Positions 8,127 to 16,258 of a stretch of DNA of 38,486 bases are shown here, piece by piece; positions within the stretch are counted from its first letter, which is position 1, and every line of letters begins with the position of its first letter. The translations under genes and the position numbers were made by a program. The notes below the pieces were generated by a model. It saw nothing but the letters and a program-made list of their open reading frames with translations. It did not search any database and had not been told where the DNA came from. Where the stretch lies: NCBI GenBank assembly GCA_049607205.1, contig JBMYWH010000021.1:1-38486 (forward strand), written 5' to 3'. Source of the stretch: JBELHR01 sp049607205. Its GTDB lineage: Bacteria; Bacteroidota; Bacteroidia; Flavobacteriales; Flavobacteriaceae.

Positions 8127-8687
8127 ATTTTGAAAAGTGAAATTAAGTTTTTAGAGGCCGGTAAGTTGTTGTTCTTTAGTTTGGGTATCAAGAAGGTAAC
8201 TGTTGAAGATGTCTGTTTGGATGCTGGATTGAGTAAAATGACGTTTTATCGTTTATTTGGGAATAAAGAGGCTTTTGTATTACGGTTTTTTGAGTTTATC
8301 TATGAAGATGGAATGGCTAAATTCAAAAAGATATTAAATGGAGCTGATGATTTTAATGAGAAAATTGTCCAGTTGATGCTACTTGAGATTGAAAGTGCAA
8401 AGAGCTATTCTAAGCGATTTTTTCAGGAGATGAGTGATTGGTTGGAACGAGAGGATTTACAAAAGTATATTCAGGAATCTTCAGATATGATGAGACAATT
8501 TTTTAAACAGGGACAATTAGATGGAGACGTTAATCCTGATTTGAATATTGATCTAATGCTTTACTTGGTTAAAGATTGGCAGTTGAAGGCTTTTGATCCT
8601 GAAATTAGTGGCTTGTATGAAAGTCATGAATTGATGATTAGAGACCTTACTCAGATGTTTTATTTTGGAATTATTGGAAAAAAGTAA
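8082..8687 (+). CDS. TetR-family transcriptional regulator
   Basis: 201 residues if started at the ATG 8082. The N-terminal helix-turn-helix is clear: VTVEDVCLDAGLSKMTFYRL followed by FGNKEAF, the usual TetR recognition-helix pattern. The C-terminal helical region is generic and presumably binds an unknown ligand or dimerises. The first ~16 residues (MRDVTFFVFLCK...) do not look like a TetR start, and a -7 box lies within them. A TTG at 8130 would start the protein at LKSEIKFLEAG, which fits the family better and gives 185 residues. It is the first gene of a tightly packed operon with a LolA-like protein, an ABC transporter and a barrel protein, so it probably represses that operon, by analogy with other TetR-transporter pairs. 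Confidence 0.85.
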   Translation: MRDVTFFVFLCKISNILKSEIKFLEAGKLLFFSLGIKKVTVEDVCLDAGLSKMTFYRLFGNKEAFVLRFFEFIYEDGMAKFKKILNGADDFNEKIVQLMLLEIESAKSYSKRFFQEMSDWLEREDLQKYIQESSDMMRQFFKQGQLDGDVNPDLNIDLMLYLVKDWQLKAFDPEISGLYESHELMIRDLTQMFYFGIIGKK

Positions 8688-8691
8688 CTAT

Positions 8692-9456
8692 ATGAAATTT
8701 AAGATGATGATGGTTTTGGCCATAGCCTTATGGGGTGTTCAGCCGATACAGGCACAATTGGATGCGACTCAACTTACGGAATTAATTAATAAAGCTGAGA
8801 ATAAGTTCAAAGGTAAAAGCTCGGTTGGGGAATCCCTGATTACCACGATTAGGCCTAAATACACCCGAGAGATGAGGATGAAATCATGGAGTTTAGGGGA
8901 TGAGTATTCATTGATGTATATTATGGAACCGGTTCGAGATAAGGGAACGACTTATTTGAAAAGAGATAAGGAGATTTGGTATTATCTACCATCCATTGAG
9001 CGCAATATAAAAATGCCTCCTTCGATGATGAATCAGAGTTGGATGGGGACGGATTTGAGCAATGATGATTTGGTTAAAAAAACTTCTTTGGCCTATGATT
9101 TTGACCATACTTTAATTGGAGAGGAAAGTATTGACGGTATCAGTACTTATCACATTAAGCTGATTCCGCATAAAGACGCGGATGTCATTTGGGGTAAAGT
9201 GGAACTGTGGATAGAAAAGGAACATAATAATATTATGAAACAACAGTCATTTGATGAAGATATGGAGTTGGTAAATTCTATGACAGCATCAAAGATGAAA
9301 GTAATGGGAGGGGTTTATCTTCCTACTATACTAGAATTTGTTCCAGCGGATAAGCCTAATCAAAAGACGGTTATGGAATATATTAGTATCAAATTTAATG
9401 TAGATATTCCTAAGAATTATTTTACCACACAATATATGACACGTGTTAAAGCCTAA
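8692..9456 (+). CDS. LolA-like outer-membrane lipoprotein-sorting family protein
   Basis: 254 residues from the ATG 8692, which lies four bases after the tetR stop and opens a signal peptide cleaved near residue 21 (PIQAQ). A longer frame from 8665 would put nine residues before that signal and overlap tetR, so it is not preferred. The mature protein shows features of the LolA-like family found next to transporters: the KGTTYLKRDKEIWYYLPS strand pair, the SWMGTDLSNDDL segment, then GKVELWIEKE. Members are periplasmic half-barrels thought to bind lipid or lipidated cargo. Between a regulator and two FtsX-type permeases, it most likely hands a hydrophobic substrate between the ABC transporter and the outer membrane. 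The true substrate is unknown. Confidence 0.82.
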   Translation: MKFKMMMVLAIALWGVQPIQAQLDATQLTELINKAENKFKGKSSVGESLITTIRPKYTREMRMKSWSLGDEYSLMYIMEPVRDKGTTYLKRDKEIWYYLPSIERNIKMPPSMMNQSWMGTDLSNDDLVKKTSLAYDFDHTLIGEESIDGISTYHIKLIPHKDADVIWGKVELWIEKEHNNIMKQQSFDEDMELVNSMTASKMKVMGGVYLPTILEFVPADKPNQKTVMEYISIKFNVDIPKNYFTTQYMTRVKA

Positions 9457-9461
9457 GATAG

Positions 9462-10685
9462 ATGAATAAACAAAGTTTCAAATTAGCATGGAGAAACATT
9501 TGGAGGAATAAGCGGAGAGCACTTATTACTATTGCCTCTATTGCAATATCTCTGTTTTTTGTTTTGATGTTGAGACAAATGCAGTTTTGGACCTATGATT
9601 TTAATATCAAGAATACTGTTTCAGCTCAGATTGGTTACCTCCAAATCACTGATTCATTATTCGTAGATGAAGAAATATTAGATAATTCTATTTCTGAAGA
9701 TCAAGTTCCAGTTGAAAGAATTCAACAAATACCAGGGGTTTCAGAAGTAATTCCAAGGTTTATGTCTGGTGCTCTTACTTCCACAGGACTTAAAAGTAAG
9801 TATGCGGGTGTATTAGGAATTAATCCAGAGCTGGATAATAAAAGTTTAAAATTAGATCGTAAACTATCTAAGGGAAGTCTTCTTAGTTCTGGGGATCGAA
9901 GTATAGTTATTACCGATAAGATGGCTGAGTTTTATCAAGTAGCTGTTGGGGATTCTCTAGTGATGGTAGGAATGGGTTATCACGGTTTTACCGCGGCGGG
10001 AATATATCCGGTTAAAGGGATTATTAATATGTCGGTTGGAGAGATGTCTACTATGGTCTATATGGATATGAAAGAGGCTCAATATATGTTTGCTGCCCCT
10101 GGAAGATATACTCAGTTTTTAGTAAATGTGGATCAGCAAAAAGATATGGTTAAGGTCCAAGAAGAATTGACTTCATTGATGGCTAATTCTGGATTGGAAG
10201 TGAGGACTTGGGAAGAAGTTCTCCCCGGTCTTAAACAAGGTTTAGAATTGGATTCATTTTCAGGAATGCTCATGGCAGGAATACTGTATATGATTGTTGG
10301 GTTTGGGATTTTTGGGACCATAGTGATGATGTACAATGAAAGGCAATTTGAATTCGGGGTTATGTCTGCAATCGGAATGTCAAAAAAGCGTTTGATGACC
10401 GTAACGATGATGGAGCTTTTGATGTTGATTTTGATGGGTATACTTGTAGGGCTTATGCTAGCGGTCCCGGTTAACTATTACTACAATAGACATCCTGTTT
10501 TATTGGGGGGGGAAGCTGCAGAGAGTATCATTGAAAAAGGTTTTGATCCTTATTTAGGGATGGGGTTATACCCAGATGTTTATGCTGCAAATGCTGGAGT
10601 GATCGGAGGTATCGCAATTCTGGTTTCCTTGTATATGATTGTGAAAATTTGGGGTCTAGATCCTATAAAAGCCATGAGAAAATAA
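9462..10685 (+). CDS. ABC transporter permease, FtsX/MacB/LolC type (first)
   Basis: 407 residues. It begins with LAWRNIWRNKRRALIT, the typical start of this family, then a first membrane helix (about 20-40), a large extracytoplasmic domain (about 45-265) and three C-terminal helices (about 269-292, 307-333 and 375-397) with the FtsX-type segment. It ends with GLDPIKAMRK, the usual DPIxAMR tail. This four-helix layout belongs to mechanotransmission ABC exporters such as MacB and LolCDE, which move substrates from the inner membrane or periplasm without a classical channel. It starts five bases after the LolA-like gene and is separated by a single base from the second permease. It probably forms a heterodimer with that protein. 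Confidence 0.9.
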   Translation: MNKQSFKLAWRNIWRNKRRALITIASIAISLFFVLMLRQMQFWTYDFNIKNTVSAQIGYLQITDSLFVDEEILDNSISEDQVPVERIQQIPGVSEVIPRFMSGALTSTGLKSKYAGVLGINPELDNKSLKLDRKLSKGSLLSSGDRSIVITDKMAEFYQVAVGDSLVMVGMGYHGFTAAGIYPVKGIINMSVGEMSTMVYMDMKEAQYMFAAPGRYTQFLVNVDQQKDMVKVQEELTSLMANSGLEVRTWEEVLPGLKQGLELDSFSGMLMAGILYMIVGFGIFGTIVMMYNERQFEFGVMSAIGMSKKRLMTVTMMELLMLILMGILVGLMLAVPVNYYYNRHPVLLGGEAAESIIEKGFDPYLGMGLYPDVYAANAGVIGGIAILVSLYMIVKIWGLDPIKAMRK

Positions 10686-10686
10686 G

Positions 10687-11904
10687 ATGAAAAATTTAAT
10701 TAAAATAGCTTGGCGAAATTGCTGGAGAAATACCTTGAGATCAGGTATTGTAATTGGAGCAATAATCATTGGCGTTTGGGGAGCCCTATTTATTATGGGG
10801 TTGATGAATGGCTTTATGGATCAAAGGGTAGATAAAATGGTAGATCTGGAACTAGGAGATATTCAAGTTCATACAGCGAGTTTTGATTCCAATTCCGAAA
10901 TTACCAATGCACTTACTGATGTTGAACCTATGATAGAATCACTTAAGTCAAATAATAAAGTGAAGGCTTATAGCCCTAGATTCGTAACGGATGCTTACGT
11001 GATGAGTGCTCACGGTCAAAGAGGGGTAAAGCTGATAGGGGTTAACCCAGAACTAGAAGGGCAGACCTTGGGTCTAAAAGAAAGAGTGATCGAAGGGAGT
11101 TTTCTTGAATCGGATTTGTCTTATCCAGTTTTAATTGGAAAGAAAATGGCAGAGAAACTCAAGCTTAGATTAGATTCAAAACTTCAAATTAGTTTTACGA
11201 ATGTAGATGAAGAACAAGTATCTAAGACCTTTAAGGTTTGTGGTATCTTCAATGCAGGAGATGATGCCTATGATGGATATACGATTTTTGTTCCTCAAGA
11301 TCGTATTAATAAATTAACTGGTGTAGCGTTAATTCACGAGCTGGTTGTAAAAGTAAAAGACCCTGAGCAAATTGATCAGGTAGTTCAAGATATGCAAAAT
11401 GTGAATTCTAAGGATTTGATAGAATCTTGGAAAACACGTTTTCCAACTGTAGCCTATTCATTAGATATGGCAGATACCATTGCCTATGTGCTTATGATGA
11501 TCATTGTTTTAGCACTGTCGTTTGGAATCATAAATACTTTGATCATGTCTATTTTAGAAAGACAACAGGAACTAGGGGTCTTGATGGCAATAGGAATGAA
11601 AAAGTCAAAGGTAAGATTGATGATTCTTACAGAATCTTTTATTTATGGTTTAATAGGAGCGCCAATTGGAGCTTTTTTAGGTTTTTTAACCGTTCAGTAT
11701 TTTATTACCGTAGGTCTAGATCTTTCCTCAGTGGGAGAGGGTATGGCAGCCTTCGGTTATGATCCAATACTTCATTTTACTATGGACCCTAAGTACTATT
11801 TTATATTTATCCTATTTGTATTGGTGGCGACCGTGTTAGGGGGGCTCTATCCAAGTCGTATGGCAACAAAATTAAACCCGGTAGAAGCAATCCGTTCCAT
11901 TTAA
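10687..11904 (+). CDS. ABC transporter permease, FtsX/MacB/LolE type (second)
   Basis: 405 residues with the same architecture as its neighbour: IAWRNCWRNTLRSG at the N terminus, one helix (about 19-42), a periplasmic domain, then three helices in the last third, ending LNPVEAIRSI. The C-terminal half contains MSILERQQELGVLMAIGMKK, the FtsX coupling region that contacts the ATPase. The two permeases are related but clearly distinct in sequence, which suggests an asymmetric pair as in LolC/LolE rather than a homodimer. The ATPase follows ten bases later. Substrate unknown; lipid, lipoprotein or another hydrophobic molecule is inferred from the LolA-like partner. Confidence 0.9.
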   Translation: MKNLIKIAWRNCWRNTLRSGIVIGAIIIGVWGALFIMGLMNGFMDQRVDKMVDLELGDIQVHTASFDSNSEITNALTDVEPMIESLKSNNKVKAYSPRFVTDAYVMSAHGQRGVKLIGVNPELEGQTLGLKERVIEGSFLESDLSYPVLIGKKMAEKLKLRLDSKLQISFTNVDEEQVSKTFKVCGIFNAGDDAYDGYTIFVPQDRINKLTGVALIHELVVKVKDPEQIDQVVQDMQNVNSKDLIESWKTRFPTVAYSLDMADTIAYVLMMIIVLALSFGIINTLIMSILERQQELGVLMAIGMKKSKVRLMILTESFIYGLIGAPIGAFLGFLTVQYFITVGLDLSSVGEGMAAFGYDPILHFTMDPKYYFIFILFVLVATVLGGLYPSRMATKLNPVEAIRSI

Positions 11905-11914
11905 AATATTTAAG

Positions 11915-12604
11915 ATGAAAAAAGTAATTGAAACAAAGAATTTAGTAAAAATATTCGGACAGGGTGAGCTTGAAGTAAAAGCCTTGAACGGAGTTGATGT
12001 AGTGATTGAGAAGGGCGAGTTTACTGCTCTAGTTGGACCTTCTGGTTCAGGGAAAACAACGTTGTTAAACATGATTGGTGGTTTAGATACACCCACTTCG
12101 GGACAAGTAATTTTGAATGGACAGAATATCGCTGAATTAAAGAAGTCAGAGATGACTGAATTTAGACAGAAAAATATTGGATTTGTATTCCAAGCCTATA
12201 ATTTGATCCCTGTTTTGTCTGCCTATGAGAATGCAGAATTTATTATGATGCTTCAAGGAATAGAAGAATCTGAAAGAAAAAAGAGGGTTTTTAAACTCTT
12301 GAAAGAAGTTGGTCTGGAAGGAAAAGAAGGGAATAGACCTGGACAACTTTCGGGAGGACAACAACAAAGAGTAGCTGTCGTGAGAGCTTTGGCCGCGCAG
12401 CCGGCTTATATCCTTGCAGATGAACCTACAGCTAATTTAGATTCAAAAGCGACCACAGATTTATTGGACCTGATGTATCGATTGAATCAGGAAGAAAATA
12501 TGACTTTTGTCTTCGCAACTCACGATCAACGTGTAATTGATCGCGCTAAGCGAGTAGTATATATCGACGACGGGAAAATTGTAAAAGAAGAGAAGCGTGC
12601 GTAA
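11915..12604 (+). CDS. ABC transporter ATP-binding protein, LolD/MacB type
   Basis: 229 residues, a normal single-domain length. Walker A is GPSGSGKTT (41-49), the signature is LSGGQQQRVAVVRAL, Walker B is YILADEPTANLD and the switch histidine lies in FATHDQR. The QxQ signature and PTANLD are characteristic of the LolD/MacB/FtsE branch. It powers the two permeases encoded immediately upstream. Its last eight bases overlap the GTG start of the barrel protein gene, implying translational coupling and one functional unit. Confidence 0.95.
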   Translation: MKKVIETKNLVKIFGQGELEVKALNGVDVVIEKGEFTALVGPSGSGKTTLLNMIGGLDTPTSGQVILNGQNIAELKKSEMTEFRQKNIGFVFQAYNLIPVLSAYENAEFIMMLQGIEESERKKRVFKLLKEVGLEGKEGNRPGQLSGGQQQRVAVVRALAAQPAYILADEPTANLDSKATTDLLDLMYRLNQEENMTFVFATHDQRVIDRAKRVVYIDDGKIVKEEKRA

Positions 12605-13802
12605 ATTAATTGTTTTAAGCTTTATGCTTGGAGCGATTGCTGTAAGTTATGGTCAGACTTTAGATAGTCTTTCCATAGCTCAAACGCCGCAGTCAACTCC
12701 GCGTGAATCAGCAAACTGGACTTTTGACTTCAATGGATATCTCAAATATATGCAGACCTTGGGTTTTGCAAGTGGCTACCCAATGCAAGTGGATAATCTA
12801 GTTCATAATCGTTTGAACTTTGAATATTATAATGATGAGGGATCTACTCTGGTGCTTCAAATGAGAAATAGGATTTTTTATGGAGCTTCTGTGTCAAACA
12901 TTCCGGGTTATGGAGATTATGTCACCTCCTATGATGGGGTATTGCCTTTAGAGTATTTACTTGTTGATAATGAAAGTGTGGTTATTAATTCAATTGTGGA
13001 CAGATTCTATTATGAATATGCAACTGATGATTTTCAGATTCGAGTTGGTCGCCAGAGAATCAATTGGGGTATAAATACCACATGGAACCCTAACGATTTG
13101 TTTAATAGTTATAATATCTACGATTTTGATTACGAGGAGCGAGAAGGGGCAGATGCGATTCGGGCTACATTTTTTCCAGGCCTGATGTCTTCTATTGACG
13201 TTGCTTATAAGTTTACAGGTGATTTTGATACAGATATTTTTGCAGCGAAATACAAATTCAATAAATCAAATTATGATTTTCAGTTTTTAGCCGGGAAGTT
13301 TCAGGAAAGTATTGCCTTGGGAACGGGTTGGGCCGGTAGTATAGGAACTCTCGGATTTAAAGGAGAGTTTACGGCTTTTCAATCTTATAAGAATTGGGAA
13401 GATCAAACCAATTTGAGCTTTTCTACGAGTCTGGATTATTCTTGGGCAAATGGCTTTTACCTTTTAGGAACTTATCTATACAATACAACAGGTTCTACCG
13501 TTCCTATTGATCCGACAGCTGAGGTTGTTCAAGTACCCAATGCCGAGTATCTAATGCCTGCAGCTCACAATTTAATGCTATCTGGCTCGTATATGATTAA
13601 CCCTATTTTGAGTACTTCTACTAGTGCTATTTATGCTCCTGGGCTTAATAGTTTTACATTTTTTCCAACATTGACCTTAAGCGTGATGACTGATTTAGAT
13701 TTGGATTTAGTCGGGCAGTTCTTCTGGCAGGAGCTACCTGAAAATGAAGATTTTGCTAATATTGGAAATGGTGTATATTGGCGTTTGAAGTATAGCTTCT
13801 AG
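12597..13802 (+). CDS. Outer-membrane beta-barrel protein of the ABC operon
   Basis: 401 residues from a GTG start at 12597 that overlaps the ATPase gene; no ATG gives an intact signal peptide. The signal (MRKLIVLSFMLGAIAVSYG) is followed by a barrel with alternating aromatic strands and a C-terminal WRLKYSF, an outer-membrane insertion signal ending in phenylalanine. The conserved core VGRQRINWGINTTWNPNDLF and the following FDYEEREGADAIR resemble proteins found with LolA-like and RND or ABC lipid transporters (the DUF1302-like type). That family link is from memory and moderate. It probably forms the outer-membrane end of the export path, giving a regulator-to-surface system in one operon. 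Confidence 0.75.
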   Translation: MRKLIVLSFMLGAIAVSYGQTLDSLSIAQTPQSTPRESANWTFDFNGYLKYMQTLGFASGYPMQVDNLVHNRLNFEYYNDEGSTLVLQMRNRIFYGASVSNIPGYGDYVTSYDGVLPLEYLLVDNESVVINSIVDRFYYEYATDDFQIRVGRQRINWGINTTWNPNDLFNSYNIYDFDYEEREGADAIRATFFPGLMSSIDVAYKFTGDFDTDIFAAKYKFNKSNYDFQFLAGKFQESIALGTGWAGSIGTLGFKGEFTAFQSYKNWEDQTNLSFSTSLDYSWANGFYLLGTYLYNTTGSTVPIDPTAEVVQVPNAEYLMPAAHNLMLSGSYMINPILSTSTSAIYAPGLNSFTFFPTLTLSVMTDLDLDLVGQFFWQELPENEDFANIGNGVYWRLKYSF

Positions 13803-13867
13803 AATCCCTATTTTGTGGGATGATGTTAAATACTTAAGTTTTATAAGGGCTAAGAGCTCTAAATTTG

Positions 13868-13875
13868 TATATTTG
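13868..13875 (+). promoter_or_regulatory. Candidate -7 box for the PorP/SprF gene
   Basis: TATATTTG matches the Bacteroidota -7 consensus TAnnTTTG and sits 26 bases before the ATG at 13902. No TTG is seen at the expected -33 distance, so confidence is moderate. Confidence 0.4.
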
Positions 13876-13901
13876 AGTGTAATCTATACCCCTAAAATTA
13901 C

Positions 13902-14891
13902 ATGCACTACCCCCGAGCATATCTTTTAAGCCTAATAATGGTGATGTTTAGTTTTCTTGGTTTCAGTCAAGAGACGCTTCCTGTGTATTCTGATTATTTA
14001 AGTGATAATATTTATTTAGTACATCCATCTGCTGCCGGAATTGGGGATTGTGGAAAAGTTAGAATTACGGCACAGAAACAGTGGGTTAACGTTGCTCAAG
14101 CACCGTCCTTTCAAACCCTAAGTTATAATGGACAGTTGGGGGATAAAGCCGGAGGAGGTTTTATAATTTTCAATGATGGGAATGGATATCACAATCAAAT
14201 TGGAGCTCAATTAACCTATGCTTATCATCTTACCTTGGGTGGTTGGAAATTTAATCAATTATCTTTAGGGTTTTCCTTTTCAGCGGTTTCTAATAGTTTT
14301 GAATCTAGCGGTTTTGACGATCCTTATGCTCCTTCTCTTGGAGATGAGGTATTGACCAAACGTGGTTATGTCAATGCGGATTTGAGTATGGCATATTATT
14401 ATGATGCTTTTTATTCCTATTTCACGGCTAAGAATCTTTTTATAAATGATATCAATCAGGATGATGTACTATATGAAGATCAAAACTTAAGGAATTACTT
14501 GGTTAATATGGGCTATTATTTTGGAGAAAATAGATTTATTCAATTTGAACCGTCTACCATGATTAAATTCTACGAGGCTTCTAAAGAGGTTTTTGTTGAC
14601 TTTAATATGAAGGTCTACAAACCTTTAGATCGCGCATTGGTGTGGGCTGCGGTATCCTATAGAAAGAGTTTTAATTCTTCCGATGTGAGTGAGCTTAATT
14701 ATGTTTCTCCTATTCTCGGAGCGAATTTTGGTAGAATGATGATGTCCTATACCTATACGCAACAAGTAGGTAAAGTTCTTGTTGATCGTTCAGGCTTTCA
14801 TCAAATCACAGTTGGGTTTAATTTGTTCTGTCGCAAGACCAGAGCATCGGCTTGTCCTAATCCTAATCTTAAAATGCCTTTTTATTACTAA
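13902..14891 (+). CDS. PorP/SprF family type IX secretion membrane protein
   Basis: 329 residues with a signal peptide ending near GFSQ. The mature start PVYSDYLSDNIYLVHPSAAG and the following RITAQKQWVNVAQAP match the family pattern (YxxNxxxxNPAxAG and KQWxxxxGAP). The rest alternates barrel strands with glycine-rich turns. Family members are outer-membrane proteins needed for secretion or surface attachment of particular type IX cargo; SprF in gliding Flavobacteria serves the adhesin SprB. Such genes often follow their large cargo gene, but this one does not: its upstream neighbour is the ABC operon and its downstream neighbour a carbonic-anhydrase-like gene ten bases away. Confidence 0.88.
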   Translation: MHYPRAYLLSLIMVMFSFLGFSQETLPVYSDYLSDNIYLVHPSAAGIGDCGKVRITAQKQWVNVAQAPSFQTLSYNGQLGDKAGGGFIIFNDGNGYHNQIGAQLTYAYHLTLGGWKFNQLSLGFSFSAVSNSFESSGFDDPYAPSLGDEVLTKRGYVNADLSMAYYYDAFYSYFTAKNLFINDINQDDVLYEDQNLRNYLVNMGYYFGENRFIQFEPSTMIKFYEASKEVFVDFNMKVYKPLDRALVWAAVSYRKSFNSSDVSELNYVSPILGANFGRMMMSYTYTQQVGKVLVDRSGFHQITVGFNLFCRKTRASACPNPNLKMPFYY

Positions 14892-14900
14892 ATTTGTTAC

Positions 14901-15410
14901 ATGATTATAAAGAAACTTAGAGGTCAGGAGCCTAAGATTGGTCCCGATACTTTTTTAGCAGAGAATTGTGTGATTATCGGTGAGGTTGAAATGGGAAAGG
15001 AATGTTCTGTATGGTATAATGCGGTGATCCGTGGAGATGTGCATTATATCAAGATGGGAGATCGTGTGAATGTTCAAGACGGAGCGGTTATTCATGCTAC
15101 TTACAAGAAACATCCAACTGAAATAGGGAACCGCGTTTCAATTGGTCACAATGCCTTAGTTCATGGATGCAAGATAGAGGATAACGTTCTAATTGGAATG
15201 GGAGCCATTGTAATGGATGAATGTCATATTGAATCCAATTCTATTATTGCTGCTGGTGCCGTTCTTACAAAAGGGACCCATGTACCTTCTGGGACGATTT
15301 TTGCTGGTGTTCCAGCCGTGAAAATCAAGGATATATCTAAAGAGTTAATTTCTGGAGAAATTGAAAGAATTGCAGATAATTATGTGAAGTACGCCTCGTG
15401 GTACGATTAA
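14901..15410 (+). CDS. Gamma-carbonic anhydrase family hexapeptide protein
   Basis: 169 residues, normal for the YrdA/PaaY/gamma-CA group. Hexapeptide repeats of a left-handed beta helix run through the protein (VIIGEVEMGKE, AVIRGDVHYIKMGD). The three metal-binding histidines are present at H65, H83 and H88 within VIHATY and SIGHNALVHG. Arg44 and Asp46 of RGD and Gln59 are also kept. It is likely a cytoplasmic trimer binding zinc or iron; whether it hydrates CO2 or has another role cannot be told, since many family members lack measurable activity. It follows the PorP/SprF gene by nine bases and its stop overlaps that of murI tail to tail. Confidence 0.92.
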   Translation: MIIKKLRGQEPKIGPDTFLAENCVIIGEVEMGKECSVWYNAVIRGDVHYIKMGDRVNVQDGAVIHATYKKHPTEIGNRVSIGHNALVHGCKIEDNVLIGMGAIVMDECHIESNSIIAAGAVLTKGTHVPSGTIFAGVPAVKIKDISKELISGEIERIADNYVKYASWYD

Positions 15411-16192
15411 AAGTCTCTGTAGTCAACCTTTATTTGTAAAGGCAAGTCCGTTGCCAAAACCATTTTGAGAGGATTTAAATCCTTAGAGTTACTATAAAAG
15501 TGGTGTAAAACGCCTTGAGAGTCATCTTGGGGAAAGATTTGTTCTTTATTCAGTATTCTTCTGGTCTGTGTTGCTACGGCGAATCCAGAGTCTATTACTG
15601 GAGTGTCCTTACCTATGATTTCTTCAATTAAAGGAATGAGGTAGGGGTAATGACTACAGCCTAAAACGATATGGTCAGCACGCTGATCAATCATTGGTTT
15701 AAGATAGGATACTAAAAGTGCTTTAAGGGCTTCACTTTGCAAATCTCCAGCTTCAATATGTTCTACTAAGCCCTTTCCGATTTGTTCTATGAAATGGATG
15801 TCTTTGAAGTTTTTTGAAGTCTTCGCGAATAACTGACTGTTTAATGTTCCTTGGGTTGCTAAGATTCCAACTGTCTTGGTAGTACTAGCAAGTGCGGCTG
15901 GTTTGATAGCGGGTTCTATTCCGATAAAAGGAATGTCAAAATGAGCCCTGAGTTCTTCTATGGCGTTTGTGGTGGCTGTATTACAGGCAACTACTATGAT
16001 TGAAGCTCCAGCCTCAATTAAGACTCTAGTGTTTTTGAAACAAAGATCAATGATCTCTTGCTTAGATCGCTCGCCATAAGGGGCGTTAATACTGTCTGAA
16101 AGATAAATTGTAGGGTAATTTGGTAGTAGCGTGACTATTTCCTTCCAAATAGAAGTCCCTCCAATTCCCGAATCAAAAATCCCAATTTTCAT
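15407..16192 (-). CDS. murI: Glutamate racemase
   Basis: 261 residues. Converts L- to D-glutamate for peptidoglycan precursors in the cytoplasm. The N terminus IGIFDSGIGGTS carries the catalytic Asp7-Ser8 pair; catalytic cysteines lie in VVACNTAT (C70) and LGCSHYPYL (near residue 178). NAPYGER is also typical. It lies downstream of the ompH genes on the same strand but behind a strong terminator, so it is probably transcribed separately or by read-through. The stop overlaps the gamma-carbonic anhydrase stop by four bases, tail to tail. The identification is secure. Confidence 0.96.
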   Translation of the reverse strand: MKIGIFDSGIGGTSIWKEIVTLLPNYPTIYLSDSINAPYGERSKQEIIDLCFKNTRVLIEAGASIIVVACNTATTNAIEELRAHFDIPFIGIEPAIKPAALASTTKTVGILATQGTLNSQLFAKTSKNFKDIHFIEQIGKGLVEHIEAGDLQSEALKALLVSYLKPMIDQRADHIVLGCSHYPYLIPLIEEIIGKDTPVIDSGFAVATQTRRILNKEQIFPQDDSQGVLHHFYSNSKDLNPLKMVLATDLPLQIKVDYRDF

Positions 16193-16205
16193 CCTATAAA
16201 AGTAT

Positions 16206-16236
16206 AAAAAAAACCCGCAGGTTACTGCGGGTTTTT
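16206..16236 (-). terminator. Strong terminator after ompH
   Basis: Stem AAACCCGCAG/CTGCGGGTTT (16211-16220 with 16225-16234) and a four-base loop, followed on the minus strand by a run of T (complement of 16206-16212). It closes the long envelope operon and separates it from murI. Confidence 0.88.
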
Positions 16237-16258
16237 CTAGTGCTTATTAAAAAGGAGA

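Noticed and set aside
8683..8688. AGTAAC at the end of tetR as a further repressor half-site
   Set aside because: It is made up largely of the stop codon context, has no partner at helical spacing and no -7 box nearby; probably chance.
11427..11762. 111-codon plus-strand ORF within the second permease gene
   Set aside because: An out-of-frame shadow of a well-supported FtsX-type permease, with implausible Tyr/Phe/Arg-rich composition.
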